Shown piece by piece: positions 10,801 to 23,485 of a stretch of 64,000 nucleotides of DNA. Under the pieces are notes generated by a model that was given only the letters and a program-made list of their open reading frames with translations, had not been told where the DNA came from and ran no database searches. The stretch is from Acheta domesticus (lineage: Eukaryota > Arthropoda > Insecta > Orthoptera > Gryllidae): positions 39,549,221-39,613,220 of the forward strand of contig JAHLJT010009419.1 in NCBI GenBank assembly GCA_031308135.1. The letters are read 5' to 3'. The position numbers and the translations under genes were made by a program. Positions within the stretch are counted from its first letter, which is position 1. Every line of letters begins with the position of its first letter.

Positions 10801-13331
10801 ATGTTTGCGTGCGTTTTAGCGGTAGGTTTTGTATCTAATTGGGCTCGACTGCGAGGGCTGTTTGAATGCGGGTACTAATGAGAAGCTCTTGACGTTTCCA
10901 CCCGCCTTTGGAGTGAGAGGTGCTTCTTTATGGTACTGCGGTAACGCCGTCAATGCGTTCAAATTATATTTGTGGTTGTTATCCGAAGCTGTTGTAGCGT
11001 AAAGGAAGTTGTACGCGTTTAGTTGTCCTTTGATGCATAACTATGTTCCGTTGAGTGTCGTTGATGAGGGATCATTTTGCTCTGAATAACATCTGTCATT
11101 ATCATTCTTTTATCATGCAATCTGAAAAAATACCACTGAAGTGAAAATAATAGGGCACGTTCTGTTTCGGTGTTCTATCCCCTGTTCCCTCAGCGAACAA
11201 TTTCTTCTTCGAAAATCAATTCTAGTTATAAGATGTAGCTTGATTTTAGTGCCATTTAAGTAAAGAGTATGGTTTGTACGTTAATTTTAAGTAATTCCCT
11301 TGAAGATACTCAGTCACTGACCTTTTATCTAATAGTAAAATCTGAATTATGCTGGTAGCCATTATACTTGCCAGAATGATTGTCTCCTGACCGCCGAAGA
11401 AAGCTGACACAGTTTTTGGATTCAGAATTTCCAATAAGCAGTCGTTTCCCGATTTCTCCTGTGCAATTATCATATATGAGGTGCTCTGGACCAGTCTAGG
11501 TCAGTCGTTTGGTCGTCATTACCTGCCGTCAAAGATTTCTCTCGAACCACTTCCCACATGTCACCGAAAATGTTCCGCGTTCGTGGGACATTAAAGCGTT
11601 CAAATAGCTTTTGGAAATAATTAGAGATATGTTGTACGTTTGGAACGGGTTTATGAATTTTTGCGTGATTTTTAAGTTATTTATTTTAAACAGTTGGCAC
11701 ATATTGCTTTACAAGCAGCAAAGCTCTCGCATTCTAAATACATAGTAAAGATCTTTAGTGTGAGAGTTCTTCGTATTGTTCGAGACATATGATTTCTTCT
11801 TTAGTGGTTTTTGTACAAATCGTATTTCAATGCTATTCCAGGAGTTAACCCAATCCCCTCTTGCTTCTGGTTCATATTAAACATTGAGAAACGATAGATT
11901 CACCCTAAACGGGATTGTAGAACACGGGTCTGATGCCGGAGTCAGAAACGCGCATTCTATTTCAGAAGGTGGAGATCGATAATGTGGCGGAAAGAACGCT
12001 TCAACCTTGTTTACACTCACCTCCCGCAGGTTGTTTGGACCTATTAAGTATTGCGATAGTGTCGACTTCGATATCGATCCCATTTATAGACATGGTGGTA
12101 TTGTTGCCACTCGCGAATTTGTTGTTAATGGAAAACGCAGTGAAGTGGAATACGAGAACAAGTAATGACGCATTGTCACCCATAAATTGGATATTAGTTA
12201 AATTCACTAACATGAAAATGTATTGTTGTTTTTTTTAATTTGAATAGATTAGTGCTTGTTATTAAATCTAATGTGGTGCTTTAAATAAACTTTCAACTAA
12301 GGAATGGAAATGAAATCAGTGTTAGTTAAAAGCGAAGGAGTGGAAGTAAGTTCTATTTAACGTGTTCTGAAGTGAAACAAGGATTTTTTCTAAGGAGTAG
12401 ACAGTGACGAGACTTTAGGGAATGAATGGCTCCGCGGATCCACCTATTTTCGTATGTCTGAATTGTGGAGGGACCATAACCTTAACTTTGTTCAACAGCT
12501 TCTCGACGATTATGAGTGGATTACCCTAGCCGGCGCGTGGGAAAGATACCGCTCCGCGAGGTGAAGTAAATTTCTTTGTTTTATAACGTTTTTTGGACTA
12601 CATTTCTTGTAATCGGAATACTGCGATGGTTTTGAATATAGTACGAGCGGGTGTAGTCGTCCGGGATGGATCCTCAGTCAACCCATGTGGAATTTATGGC
12701 ACAGTCAGCACATGGCAGGTTTTCTGAGGCAGGGATTCCGCTCAATCCCATTCCACTGTTGCTCCTTTTACTTGATTGTCACTGTAAAATGTACTCTTTT
12801 GAACACTCATAGGCCTAAGTGGTATTATAAATATTTAACTAAAAGAATAGGATATATATAGAATAATATTAAAATATCATTATCGAATAATAAAATAAAT
12901 AAACCTGCGTCTAATAGGCGTGAAACTATGAAATATATTTCTATATTATTTGGGTTGTCAATATCTTTCGCACTACCGTAAATATTGATTTTAAAATTTA
13001 TCCATATGAGATGCCCTACGATGCTGTAAAACACATAATAGCGTAGAAAGTAGTTCAAGTAAAGATATTAATGATTAAAAATCACTAACAATGTATCAGT
13101 GTTCTTTAAGTTAATATTTTGATAACATTTCTATATGTTGATAGTTACTAATTATTTATAAAATATACACATTACAACTTCAAGACTTGGAGTTTCGCTG
13201 TAAACTGGTAGCACTTTTTATACAAGTATCGTGTTAATTATATTAGTATTGTGTGGATTTCCAATTTTAAAAATATAAATACGTGTGTTGTGAGATTTAT
13301 TTACATTTAGGGACCCGTAAAATCATTGAAG
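10801..13331. other. Long AT-rich stretch, no gene seen
   Basis: Roughly 2.5 kb with only short frames (at most about 100 codons), none recognisable. 12820-13300 is particularly A/T-rich. No repeat partner or RNA gene noticed. Confidence 0.45.
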
Positions 13332-13371
13332 TTACTCATTAGATCATTGACGTTCATGATCTAATGAGTAA
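13332..13371. repeat. Perfect inverted repeat (15-bp arms, 10-bp loop)
   Basis: TTACTCATTAGATCA at 13332-13346 is followed by a 10-base spacer and its exact reverse complement at 13357-13371. Could form a hairpin or be the remnant of a short fold-back element. No adjacent transcription unit to make it a terminator. Confidence 0.85.
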
Positions 13372-13471
13372 TAATAGCGATTAGGAAGGATACTGAGGTG
13401 AATGAAGGGGAAATAATCGAATGAAGAACAGGGGGAGCGGGAGCTTGCTTTGTCGACCGCAAATTTCAAGT

Positions 13472-13542
13472 GGATTGGCCCGGGATCGAACCCGGGCCCC
13501 ATCGCTGGAAGGCGGATGCGGTAGCCATTACGCCATGAATCC
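13472..13542 (-). pseudogene. tRNA-Gly(TCC)-like sequence, probably pseudogene or SINE head
   Basis: On the minus strand the sequence has an A box (TGGCGTAATGGC, at 13524-13535), a loop containing TCC (13507-13509 on the plus strand reads GGA) and a B box GGTTCGATCC (13483-13492), with a strong T-stem. The acceptor stem pairs only at the outer five positions, and the anticodon stem forms only with a bulge and a shifted loop, so it is not a sound tRNA. Either a decayed tRNA-Gly gene or the head of a tRNA-derived SINE running to lower coordinates. No oligo-T directly follows. Confidence 0.65.
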
Positions 13543-13839
13543 CCCCCCTCCCACCAACGTAGTTGTGCGAAAGTCCGGTTGGACCTCCATTGGCAAGAGT
13601 TATGTAGTCGGCATCTGTTTACAGAGCCCTGTGACTCACGAGTCGTGAACCCGATGCGACCGCCCCAGTTGAGTGCCCGCTAATCCGATTACGGACGAGA
13701 GCACGCGCCCAAGAGACGGTGTAGGCCCCCAGGGCTACGAGCTTCCGCGGCTGTGAGCATCCCAGTAGACGTAAAAAAAGAAGAAAGGGAGAAACAGTTC
13801 TGCGAAGCTCCTGGGTAATATTGAATTAGACAGAACTCC

Positions 13840-14060
13840 CTGTCCCCCTCCCTCCGGGAGTTGTTACCTTCTCTTAATTGGCAACATTTATTTAAATACT
13901 TGTCAGAATTACATGCCTAATTATTTTAAAAAATAATATTGTATAGTAGGCCCTATCATACATACACTACAAAAATAATTTGCAATATAAAACAAATGCT
14001 TATTATTTATCAAAAATCTTCTGATGGCCCCTCCGCAATGATCGGCTGGATTCTCCCCTG
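13840..14060. mobile_element. Diverged relative of the 2113-2343 MITE
   Basis: Same order of blocks as 2113-2343: a C/T-rich start, a 'gttacctt...ttggcaa' block, an AT-rich core and a 'GATGGCCCCTCCGCAATGAT' block, ending with a CGGCTGGATTC-like right terminus. The left inverted repeat is not clear. Confidence 0.55.
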
Positions 14061-14264
14061 CCGTCTGGACTGTGCGTTAATGAGTTAGCTATTAATATTT
14101 GCCAATAATGCTATCAGTATCCATCTGAAATGGAAGATATCATTAAGAAGTAATAATAGTTTTTGTAACTCATTTGTTTTTAAATATCCCGCCACGTTTC
14201 GCATATATTCATCTTTTATTTTTTTATAATAGTACCACCATCCATTAGTCACAGGTCAGCGATC

Positions 14265-14530
14265 CTCCACTCACAGTCCTCCAGGTGCTTAGCGACGAGT
14301 GAAGTTCCTGCAAGACCGGAAGAGCAAGGGAAGGTCGTAGCGACGAAGTAGGTCCGGGGACGAGGACGAGGGCGAGGCCGGTGTCGGGGACGGGGACGGG
14401 GGCGAAGCCGAGTCGGCACGCGGGCGCGCGCACACACAGCGCGCGCCTTTTGGCAGCCGCCCAACCGCCGTGGCCCATGTTGGCGCGCGGCGGTGCGCAC
14501 GCCCCAGAGGTGCAGCGTGTCTTCCTAGAG
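14265..14530. promoter_or_regulatory. CpG-rich island 5
   Basis: GC-rich block with a GGGGACG/GGACGAGG-type low-complexity stretch at about 14350-14405. Frames through it give Gly/Thr/Ala/Pro/Arg-rich peptides without domains. Confidence 0.4.
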
Positions 14531-16540
14531 ATCGAGTTTTCTAGAACGGGGCGCTGTCAACACAAACCGCCCGCGCACTCACTGCCAGGGAACGGGAAGA
14601 ATGCTGATGTTAGTAGGGCAACGGTGCATTAAAGAGGGGACGAAGGAATAAAACGGGATCGATGTTTGTTTTTTAATCGTGCTTCAGGTGGAAAGAGTTG
14701 GTCGTGGCACATCGAGATTCGAACTTTCTTCAGTTGCGTCGAAAGTGTCACAGGCATGCGCCACGGACGGATTAATTTCTTGGCGGCGATAAAGCATGCC
14801 AGATTAGATGCCTCGCGAGCTTCCCTTTCTCCTGGTGGATTTCATTGACGTACCTCCTGCTCATGCCATTTCCTTTCGCCTGAGATGGAATTGGAATTAC
14901 TGATGCAATACGACTGATCCTGCAGATTTTTTCTCAAATAATTGTTTGCTGTTATCAAACGTGTTCTGTAACATTTGTACAGGAAGTAAACACTGGAAAA
15001 GCGGAAATGGTTGCTAGAAGGTTATACTACAACGTCGGGAAGACTCGCATTTGCAGTGTTTAATTGAAAAAGGTTCATTCGATGATTGACCTCTGGTTCA
15101 TTATGTCAGGAGAGTGAAAATAAAATTTTGGTGCAAAAAAAATGGATTTCACGAAACGTTCTAATGAAGTATTTCTTAGATTCATTGTTAAAATAATACA
15201 TAAATAATGTTTCATAAAATTGCTCCAACCGGCGTCGTAATGAAGACGCTAACGCGTGTATCTGTCACTGAAGATTGTTTGGAATCGTCTGTTTAAGACT
15301 TATACTGGATATACGAATAACACTTTGTCGGTCAGTGTGTCGAATACCTTCAAAACATTGCAACAACTTTCCTACTCCCAAAGCGAGAAATTGCATTGGA
15401 AAAATGAATCATAGTGATTTATGGTGTTCCCTGCTCGTTTTTAAATGCGCTTCCTTCACGAGTCACGCAATTCAAATGAAGGATTTTCCGTCGGATCGTT
15501 TCCGGTTACTTGTCCTAATCCGCTGGAAGTTAATTAATCGCGCGGTTGCATCAATCCTTCCCGGCGCCCGTCAATAGGAAGTGACTGATGCCTCGGCTCC
15601 GTGCGTGGTTGGGGGATGAGGAGCGGTAGAGGGAGGCCGTGATAAGCTGTGCGCGGAGCGGTGCTCCTGTGTTTGAAGCAGTGTGTGCCAATGTTGAATG
15701 AGGAAAGTCGCGTGCGAGGTGAAATCGAGCCTTTCCGGGAGCGTTGCCAGCGGGTCGTCCGCCTTCGCTCGCCCGGTTCGTCATCAGAAGTTCGCTTCGC
15801 CAGCTGCTCCTGGGAGTCGTCTGCTTCAGCTTCTCAGAACTTTGGCATTCGCGCCGCGAGATAACTGCTCCCTTTCGGCTTACCTCACACTTTGCTGCTC
15901 CCCTGATCTCTCTTCCGGGGCATGGAGAACGTTCTCGATGCTCGTCTTGCTCATCGGAATTATTTGATGAGATCACGTTGCAGTTCTTGGATTTGTTCCG
16001 GAAGAGAAAAAAAACCGTAACTGATAACGTTGCGAGATAACCTTAACTGAAAATATTTTTTGGGCGTTCATCCAGAGTGAGATCAAAAAAATGAAATTCC
16101 CCCCTCCTTCTTTTACTTATGTGGCCAGCAATATTGGTGTTCTCATTTGTATCGATTGTCAGAGATTGTACAGTTACATTTTATTTCAAGATGAACGAAA
16201 TACAGAGCAATTTGAACAAGAAGTACACTTTGAGATATCGTCCGCTGCAAACTCCTTATCCGTATTTGCGGTGTGTCATCGCTTTAACTCCATTTTCTTC
16301 CTATCAGAGTAGAGTCTAGCGGAGACCTACCACTAGGGAACGGAATTCATTGTAATAAAAAAGGTAAAATATGTACATACATACGCATTTTTTCCGATCG
16401 GATCTTAACTGATTGAGAGAGGCTGGAAGAAAGTTCTATCTCTGCAGAAGTACTTATAAAAGAGTTTCTTTCGAAATATAAAATACGTTTGTAGTACAAT
16501 GTTTACGAGGAGTCACGTGAATCGTAGTATCGTGGTGACA
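14531..16540. other. Unassigned sequence, moderately GC-rich in the middle
   Basis: 15540-15960 is moderately GC-rich with three overlapping frames of 71 to 141 codons on both strands and no recognisable domain. The rest is AT-rich. No supported gene. Confidence 0.4.
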
Positions 16541-16760
16541 GTGATGGATCCCGTAGGTGGGGAGGGGAGGGGGAACATTCCCCACTCTCGGCCTGCTCCA
16601 ACAACGCGATAAGACCATGGTCTACAAATGTTTGTTAATATTCGATTATTAAATGTTAGAAATGATGTTATAAATTACTTCTGTTTCACATACATTCGCT
16701 CATCGTTGATCCTGATTTAAGAAGTAGAGGGGGGAGTAAGTTTGACAATTCATGGAGGAG
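16541..16760. repeat. Possible third relative of the CAGTG...GGATCC MITE
   Basis: Begins CAGTGATGGATCCCG followed by a G-rich stretch, then an AT-rich core, resembling the left terminus at 2113. The right terminus is not clear, so this is a weak call. Confidence 0.3.
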
Positions 16761-16971
16761 GTCTGGTCATAGAAGCGCTTTGCATTGCTTCGAATGGAAG
16801 ATGAATCTATAACTACTTTTCACGTTGTGAAGACACAATGTATTATGGGGAATCCGCGCGTTGTTGCCGACGCGACACGTTCGCTTGCTCGCTCACTCGA
16901 GAATCGTCAAAATCATAGTTACTTTTCCGATATATGCATCTACCGAAAACATAGTGTATTCGCGCATTTTT

Positions 16972-18195
16972 ACTTTCCCGTAAACGTATGTATACAAGGA
17001 GTGATATGCAGTGGCGTATCTACGGTATGGCAGACATGGCAGGTGCCATGGGCGCCACACACAATGGGCGCTATTTAGAGCATACCCACTGAAACAAATA
17101 ACAAGAATACCCTAATTTGAAATATCCTGACATGGGCGCATTCTGTGCTTGCCATGGGCGCCTGAATACCTAGATTCGCCTCTGATGATATGCGTATTAT
17201 AGGGAAAGTTATGTAATGCTGCGCGAAAAAATGGCCAATTTTCGGCGGAAAAAAAGTTCATTGCTGGCGCTGTAAATGAAAAAGTAGATAAAACTAGATG
17301 CTGAATTTAAAAAAAAGAATCCCCTACCACGTGGTGTATTCAGAAGCCCTCTGTTGTGGGTCCTTCATACCGAAAAACCAATTGAAAGGAAAACGTCTGT
17401 CTGTGCACTGTGAACAATGCTAGCGCCTAAACCATAGGTACAATTTCTTCTAAAATGCGTATTCCCCGGTCGATCTGGTTTGAGTCAAAGCTTCGAGATT
17501 TTCAAAAAGATTCTTCAAAATTTAGGGGTGAAGACACGCCGACATTTTCAAAATTTTCTCTAAAATGGCTCCAATTTTTTTCTTTCAATTTCTTGTAAAA
17601 ACAGAATCAAATGCACTTATTAAGGTGGAATAGGTCCGATTTTCACGGTTAACTCTGAATTTTCGAAAATTGCGAAAGTTTGAATTTTATTCGGCGTCTT
17701 CCTCCAACTACATAAGTACAGATAGATTTTTCCTTCAAATAAAATTTGTTCTTCATAGTGAATTTTTTCTTTAAGGTCATGTACATTTGTTAGAATATTT
17801 TAATAGTTTTGGCGCAATATTGCGTGCAATATGTGCAATTTAAAAAAAATTACAAATCAAGATTTTCTCAAAAACGGCTCCAAATTTTTTCTGTAAACTT
17901 TTGGTATGGATAGTGCTAAATGAACCCTACGAGATGACATAAAGTCCATATGGCTCTATTCTTTTGTTTTTTGAAAAATTGGAAAATGTATTTTTTCTTG
18001 AAAAATTGGAAAATGTCTCTCACGTCGTTAGTATTTGCACTAGCGGCGATTTGTTTACATTATTATATTTACGAGTACATGTGCTTTAAATAATGTCAAG
18101 CAAAGTTTCTGGAAAGCACAACAGTTTTTTGTGAAAAGTAGCTCAAAATACCGCATTTTCAGAAACGCTCAAACGCTATTTTCTCATATATGGCA
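16972..18195 (+). repeat. Family A composite repeat, copy A2 (interrupted)
   Basis: Starts ACTTTCCCGTAAACGTATG after the usual T-run. Internal 'ggctcc' unit blocks fall at about 17570, 17872 and 18185, spaced about 300 bp, the same period as in A1. The copy is split at 17008/17186 by a short hAT-like insertion. No 3' inverted terminus is visible; the copy appears truncated. Confidence 0.75.
17009..17184. mobile_element. hAT-like MITE nested in family A copy A2
   Basis: Starts CAGTGGCGTATCTA and ends TAGATTCGCCTCTG, an imperfect terminal inverted repeat with the CAG...CTG ends typical of many hAT elements. TGATATG occurs immediately before it (17002-17008) and again just after it (17186-17192), a 7-bp match within a possible 8-bp target duplication. 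The uninterrupted sequence at the same place in the copies at 776 and 54296 shows the empty site. Interior contains two GCCATGGGCGCC-like blocks. Confidence 0.8.
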
Positions 18196-20669
18196 AGAAT
18201 GATTCCACCCTTTTTCCTACGATCTTTTTAGATCTCGTAAAATTAATCCACTACATTGATTCACTAAATAACGTACCTACTTTTCTTTACCAAGGCACAT
18301 CCACCATCTTCACTTACATCCACATTACATTACGTCCAAAAATTGACCGACCAGATTATCCAGCAATATGAAATTCTCGAAAAGGCTTCTGGTGCAAATC
18401 AATTCACGTGTTGATTTGGAAAGCCACTTCCGCTGATGACATCATATAAACAAACACTTCCTTTCAGCCCTACGGGTGACACATCCTGCATCTCTGCTTT
18501 GTTTTTCCGTCGAACCTCACGTCATTGTCTCACGTCGCGCGCGGTTCGCTTCAAAACAAACGTCAAATACACAGAAGTAATGCATCAGAAGACCTTCGGG
18601 TGGTGATAGAAATTAATTTCATCATTTTACCCAAAACTTTGTCGCTAATTCTACTTCAAGAACGAAAATTTCCCAGCGACGACATATTTTACAGCACAAA
18701 TTAAACATTCAGACATTTTCGTTGACAATTCATTTTTTTAAAAAGACAGATTTTAACATATTGATAAAATGAAAGCATCTCCCCCAGCTGAAGTAACTGA
18801 AATATTGTATCGATTTTTTCCAAAAGAATTCCACCAATTTTGGGGTATGTTTTAACGGTCTAAATAAAATGGTGTTTAAAAAGTCAGTTCCGCAGAAATC
18901 CAGCGTTTTTTATTATTTTATTTAAAAAGCAAATGAATGACACATTTTTCATGATTACCATCGTGTTCCTCGTCATTTTCTCTACAAGACTAGGTTTTTT
19001 TTTCTTATTTTGCTACAACACGACTTGGCAACTGTGCACGAGATTCTTCAGTGAGAATAACATTGTCGATAAGAGTCCATTGTGCCTTCACGACGTGAAA
19101 ATGGGTATAATAACACGTATTGCGATCTCGCAACTGAAATGTTCCGTTTCAACATAAATATATTAAAATATAACGGAATGTGTAGCAAGAGGTAAAAATT
19201 GTAATTGTACCAAAATATTTAAAAATATTTAAAATAAAAATGGTTGTAATTCATTCAAAATTTCGTGTAAACCCTAAAAAAATATTATTTAATGTATATA
19301 TCTTGTCCCTGTAAAAGCATGTATTTACATGCAAATCCGTTCCCTTCTTTCCACTTGTTCATGCGCACGGGCAAGTGCGCGGCGACCATGGCCGAAAATA
19401 CGACTCGAAGTATTTTCGGAATCAAATAGTTCTTCTCAAAGGCGCATACGACATACACATGCGTACGACGAAGTGAAATTTCCCATACGTATAAATTAGG
19501 CACGTGTGTTTCGCGTGGTTCAGCTTTTCAGTACTTCGACTGCAATAAGTCATGATTCAGTGTTATCACGAGGAAACCCACGTTTCCCTACGACGTTTCT
19601 CGGAAATATAGCTTACTAGTGAGATCCCGTGCGATTAAATCGCACGATTAGTCAAATAACCAAACTGTTTTCTGCTTAAATTCTTTTTTTGTATTCCAGC
19701 ATTATAAACAACCTAACCTCACTAAGATCACTAACCTCTCATATTTCAAGATTTCTATTCAATGTAGAAAATCACGTTCACGTGCTTACACAACCTACAC
19801 TAAATTGAAACAAACAAAAATGCTTGAGATTGCATATCCCGCCACCGTCCGAGTGTAATTTTCTTCCGATAGATCGCGCGGCAATCAGATATTACAGATC
19901 CCGAATTACTACTTTTTTTAATATTTAGGTATTTTTAACGCTCTTTTTCAATACGAATGTCACATGTGCAGGTGAAAAGAAACACGATTTTTCAATCCAT
20001 TGCTTCTTTATACAGATCGGTTTCGTATGTCGCCCAATTTATTGAAAAGACCAAACATCCCTTTGAGAAATAATATATAAGATGATTCATTGTTTACATT
20101 GCGATATTAAATGTTGTAGATCATATTCAAGCGTTTCATTTCCTGGAATTGAGCACTCAGAGATTTTAACGCTTTGGTCCAGCTTATCCCGCGTGCTTTT
20201 TAGCTTAAGCAGAATTATACGGAGGTTAACTCATTCATTGATTATAATTACTTTGCACTATCAGTATGGAAACGAATTGTCAATTCTTGATCGTTGGTTC
20301 TTATCGACTTTTGTCGTTTAACATGCTGTCAAGAATGTAATAATGTTACACATATAGCATGCCGTTGCCAGATATTTTCAAAATACTTTATTTGGTGCAC
20401 TTCCTCCTGGAAATAGTGTGTTATGACGACAGTTTTTCACAGCCCTATCCCCTCCTGCAACGCCACCTCCATTATAGAGCGTTAACTCGTATACGCTAGC
20501 TTCCCTGACTTGATTACGGAGTTCAAATAAAAGAAGGTTGACATTTGAAGGAAAAGTGGGAAAAGCCGAAGTTCCATTACTGTAGACACGCCGGCCATAA
20601 AGTAGACAAAAGCTCTCTGCTTTATTGTCTTACCTAAACATCGATTCCATCGTCGCATTCTTCGATCCG
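18196..20669. other. AT-rich stretch with a 17-bp perfect palindrome
   Basis: No supported gene. GTGCGATTAAATCGCAC at 19629-19645 is a perfect odd-length palindrome. Short frames (at most 79 codons) lack domains. Confidence 0.45.
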
Positions 20670-21345
20670 CCGCAAGTACCCGCGCTGTTGTTGGGCGTGG
20701 CCCTTTCTCCCCCCCCCCTGCGTTTCGGTGCCCCTAGCGGTTGGGTGGCGAAGCCTTGCATTCCCGCGCGGTCGGGTCGCCCACGTGAGCCCCCGGGGCA
20801 GCGGAGCCGGAGACCGCGTGCGGCCGCAGCGCAGCGCCGCGGCGCAGGCGCAGACTCTGACGCGGGCGCGGGCTGGGGTCGGGCGCTCGCGACCCCCTGA
20901 CCTCCGCTGCGGGGCTCTCCTCTGCGTTCGCCCGCTCACGCCCGTCCGTGTGTCCGTGTGTTCGTTGTGCCCCGGCCGGCGCAGCGCAGCGGAGCTCAGA
21001 CCTCGGCGGCGCGCGGTCCAGCGACGCGGAGGTGGAGGCGGCGGCGGCGGCGGCGGTAGCGGCGCAGCGCTATTCTAGGCGCCGCCCACACGCACGCTGA
21101 GCTGCCCCGCGTCGCTCTGCGCCGCGCCGGGCCGCGCCCTCGTGCGTCGCTGCCGCCGCCGCACCGCCCGCCCGGGGCTCTCGGGTTTCCAACGCGCGGC
21201 CGCGGCCGTGCCGTGCTGGGCGGGGCGGCGGCGCGGCGGGTGCGCAGCACCTTCTCGAATCTTCGCCCTGCCTCGCTTGCAACCGCCCGGTCCGTGTGCG
21301 CGGGGCAGGAGACGGTTGGAGCGCTGCCGAATGCATTTGAGGCAG
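20670..21345. promoter_or_regulatory. CpG-rich island 6 (about 675 bp)
   Basis: Dense CpG, with a (GGC)n run at about 21030-21066. Many overlapping frames on both strands are Arg/Ala/Gly-rich and compositional. Length and density make it one of the best promoter/first-exon candidates in the window, but no splice donor or conserved peptide was identified. Confidence 0.5.
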
Positions 21346-21944
21346 GGCTGCTATCGTGGGTTGTTTAGAAGCTCTGCGGTGTCGCATTTGTACCGTTTAC
21401 GTTGTTTGACAGGACGGTAATGAATGAATGTTTATGCTGTATTGACGTCTGGGCGAAGTAGGATCATGCTTATTGTTACATCCCCTTCATATTCAAACTT
21501 TTTTTTTTTTTTTTGAGATAAAACACACTTTAGAAAAGTACCATCAGATGTGCAAGTCGATTTTTCTCTTTCACTCGGTTACTTTAAGTAATATCTAAAT
21601 AAAAATTGAGAATTTCTTGGAAAAAAGGAAGTTTCGAGACGTAGATTGTAATAATTAAGGCAGTGAGGGCGTGTAACCCTCAATCATCTGTAAACTCTGG
21701 AGTCAAATAGGTACGCATTATTGAGCGAGAAAAAGCTAAAAAGTAAAACAGCGATGATGAAAACCACGACTGTGTGATAATCATACTTGTAGAGCGTTTT
21801 AAAAGGAGTAATTATTTGTTTGTTCACTCCTTTGTATTCTGTACGAAATAAAATCAAGTATAGTAACAAGTCAAGTATCATCATTTCGGAAGACCATGGA
21901 TTCCCTGAGAGATGACAATAGTTCGATGTCAAAGCCGCTCGAGC
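21346..21944. other. AT-rich spacer with a poly-T run
   Basis: Separates two CpG islands. Contains a T17-type run near 21498-21514. No gene seen. Confidence 0.45.
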
Positions 21945-22175
21945 GTGAGCGCGAAGCGGAGGCAGCAACAGCGATGTTCTGGGAGTTTCTGTGATCTTTC
22001 CCCGATTTCGTTGGCTGCGCCCCAAGCGGTTCGCGTTTCGGCATCGCGGCGCGCCCGTCCGCCCGCCCGCCCTCCCACGCGCCCCCGCGCCTGCCAAGAG
22101 GTTCCCGAGGGCCGCCCGCGGGCGGACGGACGAGTTCTTCCCACCGCCGCCGTTCCGCTCACGCCCTCTCTCTGA
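21945..22175. promoter_or_regulatory. CpG-rich island 7
   Basis: GC-dense block with a GCCCGTCCGCCCGCC-type core around 22050-22080. Frames are Arg/Pro/Ala-rich. Regulatory role inferred from composition. Confidence 0.4.
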
Positions 22176-23111
22176 GGAACTGGCTTCGCTGTTGCTAAGT
22201 GTAGGTCGGAGGCGGCTGCATTATAAGAATGGTGTTTGTTTGGCCTTGCATATTTCTGGGTGTCAGGCCATCTCTTCTTTTTTTTTATTTAAGAGTGCAG
22301 TAGTCGTCTCGTATTAAGCGTTGCGTTCAGGGTGACAGTCAGCTGGTCCAAATCTCCCGTCGTTTTGGGTCGAGGTTTTCAATAATTTTGGATTTTTATG
22401 TATCTTTTTCCTCGAAGCAGTTTTAACAGTCAAATATTTCAAATCAGTATTTCTTGCAGAATAATGCAATGTCAGTCGTAAGTGAAATGCACAAATTCTG
22501 GAAAGTCTTTACTTTTTGCCAACCGTGACATAACTCTCACATCTGTGCTTCATTTTAATACTATCTAAAAGAAATAAACTCATCTCTGAAACTAAATAAT
22601 CGAGCAACAGCTGTCTTGTTTGTGAACTAATATTCTCTATCTTGCGTGAAACCGTGGGCATTTTCTGGTACATGACTTTGTCGTTTCGGCTGCTAGTCTT
22701 CAAAACTGCCTTCCGGTTGTACAATATTTCGTCGGGAAACTGTAACATCAGTAATGTGTAGAAGCTCCAAAGGGTGACTTGTTGCGCACATTTATTCTTC
22801 GACACAGTACGTTCGTATATCGCGTAAAGTGTGTTGGAAGTAGACCGAAGTTGTGATATTTTTCGCGAGCGCTGGCACGCCCTGCCGCGGCGGGGGTCGC
22901 GCCAAATCCGCTCTGCCCTGTTTCTGTTTCACGCGCGTTCGAACACAAGCGTGTGATAAAATGCGTCTATTATGACGATGATGCCGAAGATCTCCTGGCC
23001 AAGGGATCGTCGGGATACTGATGACCACAAATAGGATCGATCGTATATCGTACAAATCATTGATTTCTATTTCGTTTCTTCAGCATCTAAAAAAAAATGA
23101 AATATTCACAG
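22176..23111. other. Unassigned sequence
   Basis: AT-rich apart from a small GC-rich patch at about 22865-22950. A 98-codon minus frame (22509-22805) has no recognisable domain. Confidence 0.4.
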
Positions 23112-23485
23112 TTTAGACATGTTAAAACGTGCTAATATTTATAAACTGAAGTAGTTCTGAAGAAATGATAGTCTTAATGCTTTCTCTTTGATGATACGTC
23201 AGAAATACGGCGGATATGTCATTCAGAGATTTGCTAAGTTCCTACTAAAATAAGAAACTTTATCGAAACCTCTGATTACTAGTGTTAGAGAACACAGATA
23301 ACATTTTTAAGACTAGTATACAGACGGTTCGATGAAGTTTATTTTAGTAGGAACTTAGCAGCAAATCTCGGAATGACATTTTATATCCGCCGTATTTCTG
23401 ACGTATCATCGAAGAGAAAGCATTAAGACTATCATTTCTTCAGAACATGAGTTTATAAATCTTAGTACGTTTTAACATGTCTAAA
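23112..23485. mobile_element. Long fold-back element (arms about 165 bp)
   Basis: Left terminus TTTAGACATGTTAAAACG and right terminus CGTTTTAACATGTCTAAA are inverted, and the inverted identity continues through most of each half (shared blocks with TTCTGAAGAAATGATAGTC, ATACGTCAGAAATACGGCGG and GTTCCTACTAAAATAA), leaving a short unpaired centre near 23280-23320. No coding capacity. Read as a fold-back MITE or the result of an inverted duplication. No clear target duplication. Confidence 0.85.
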
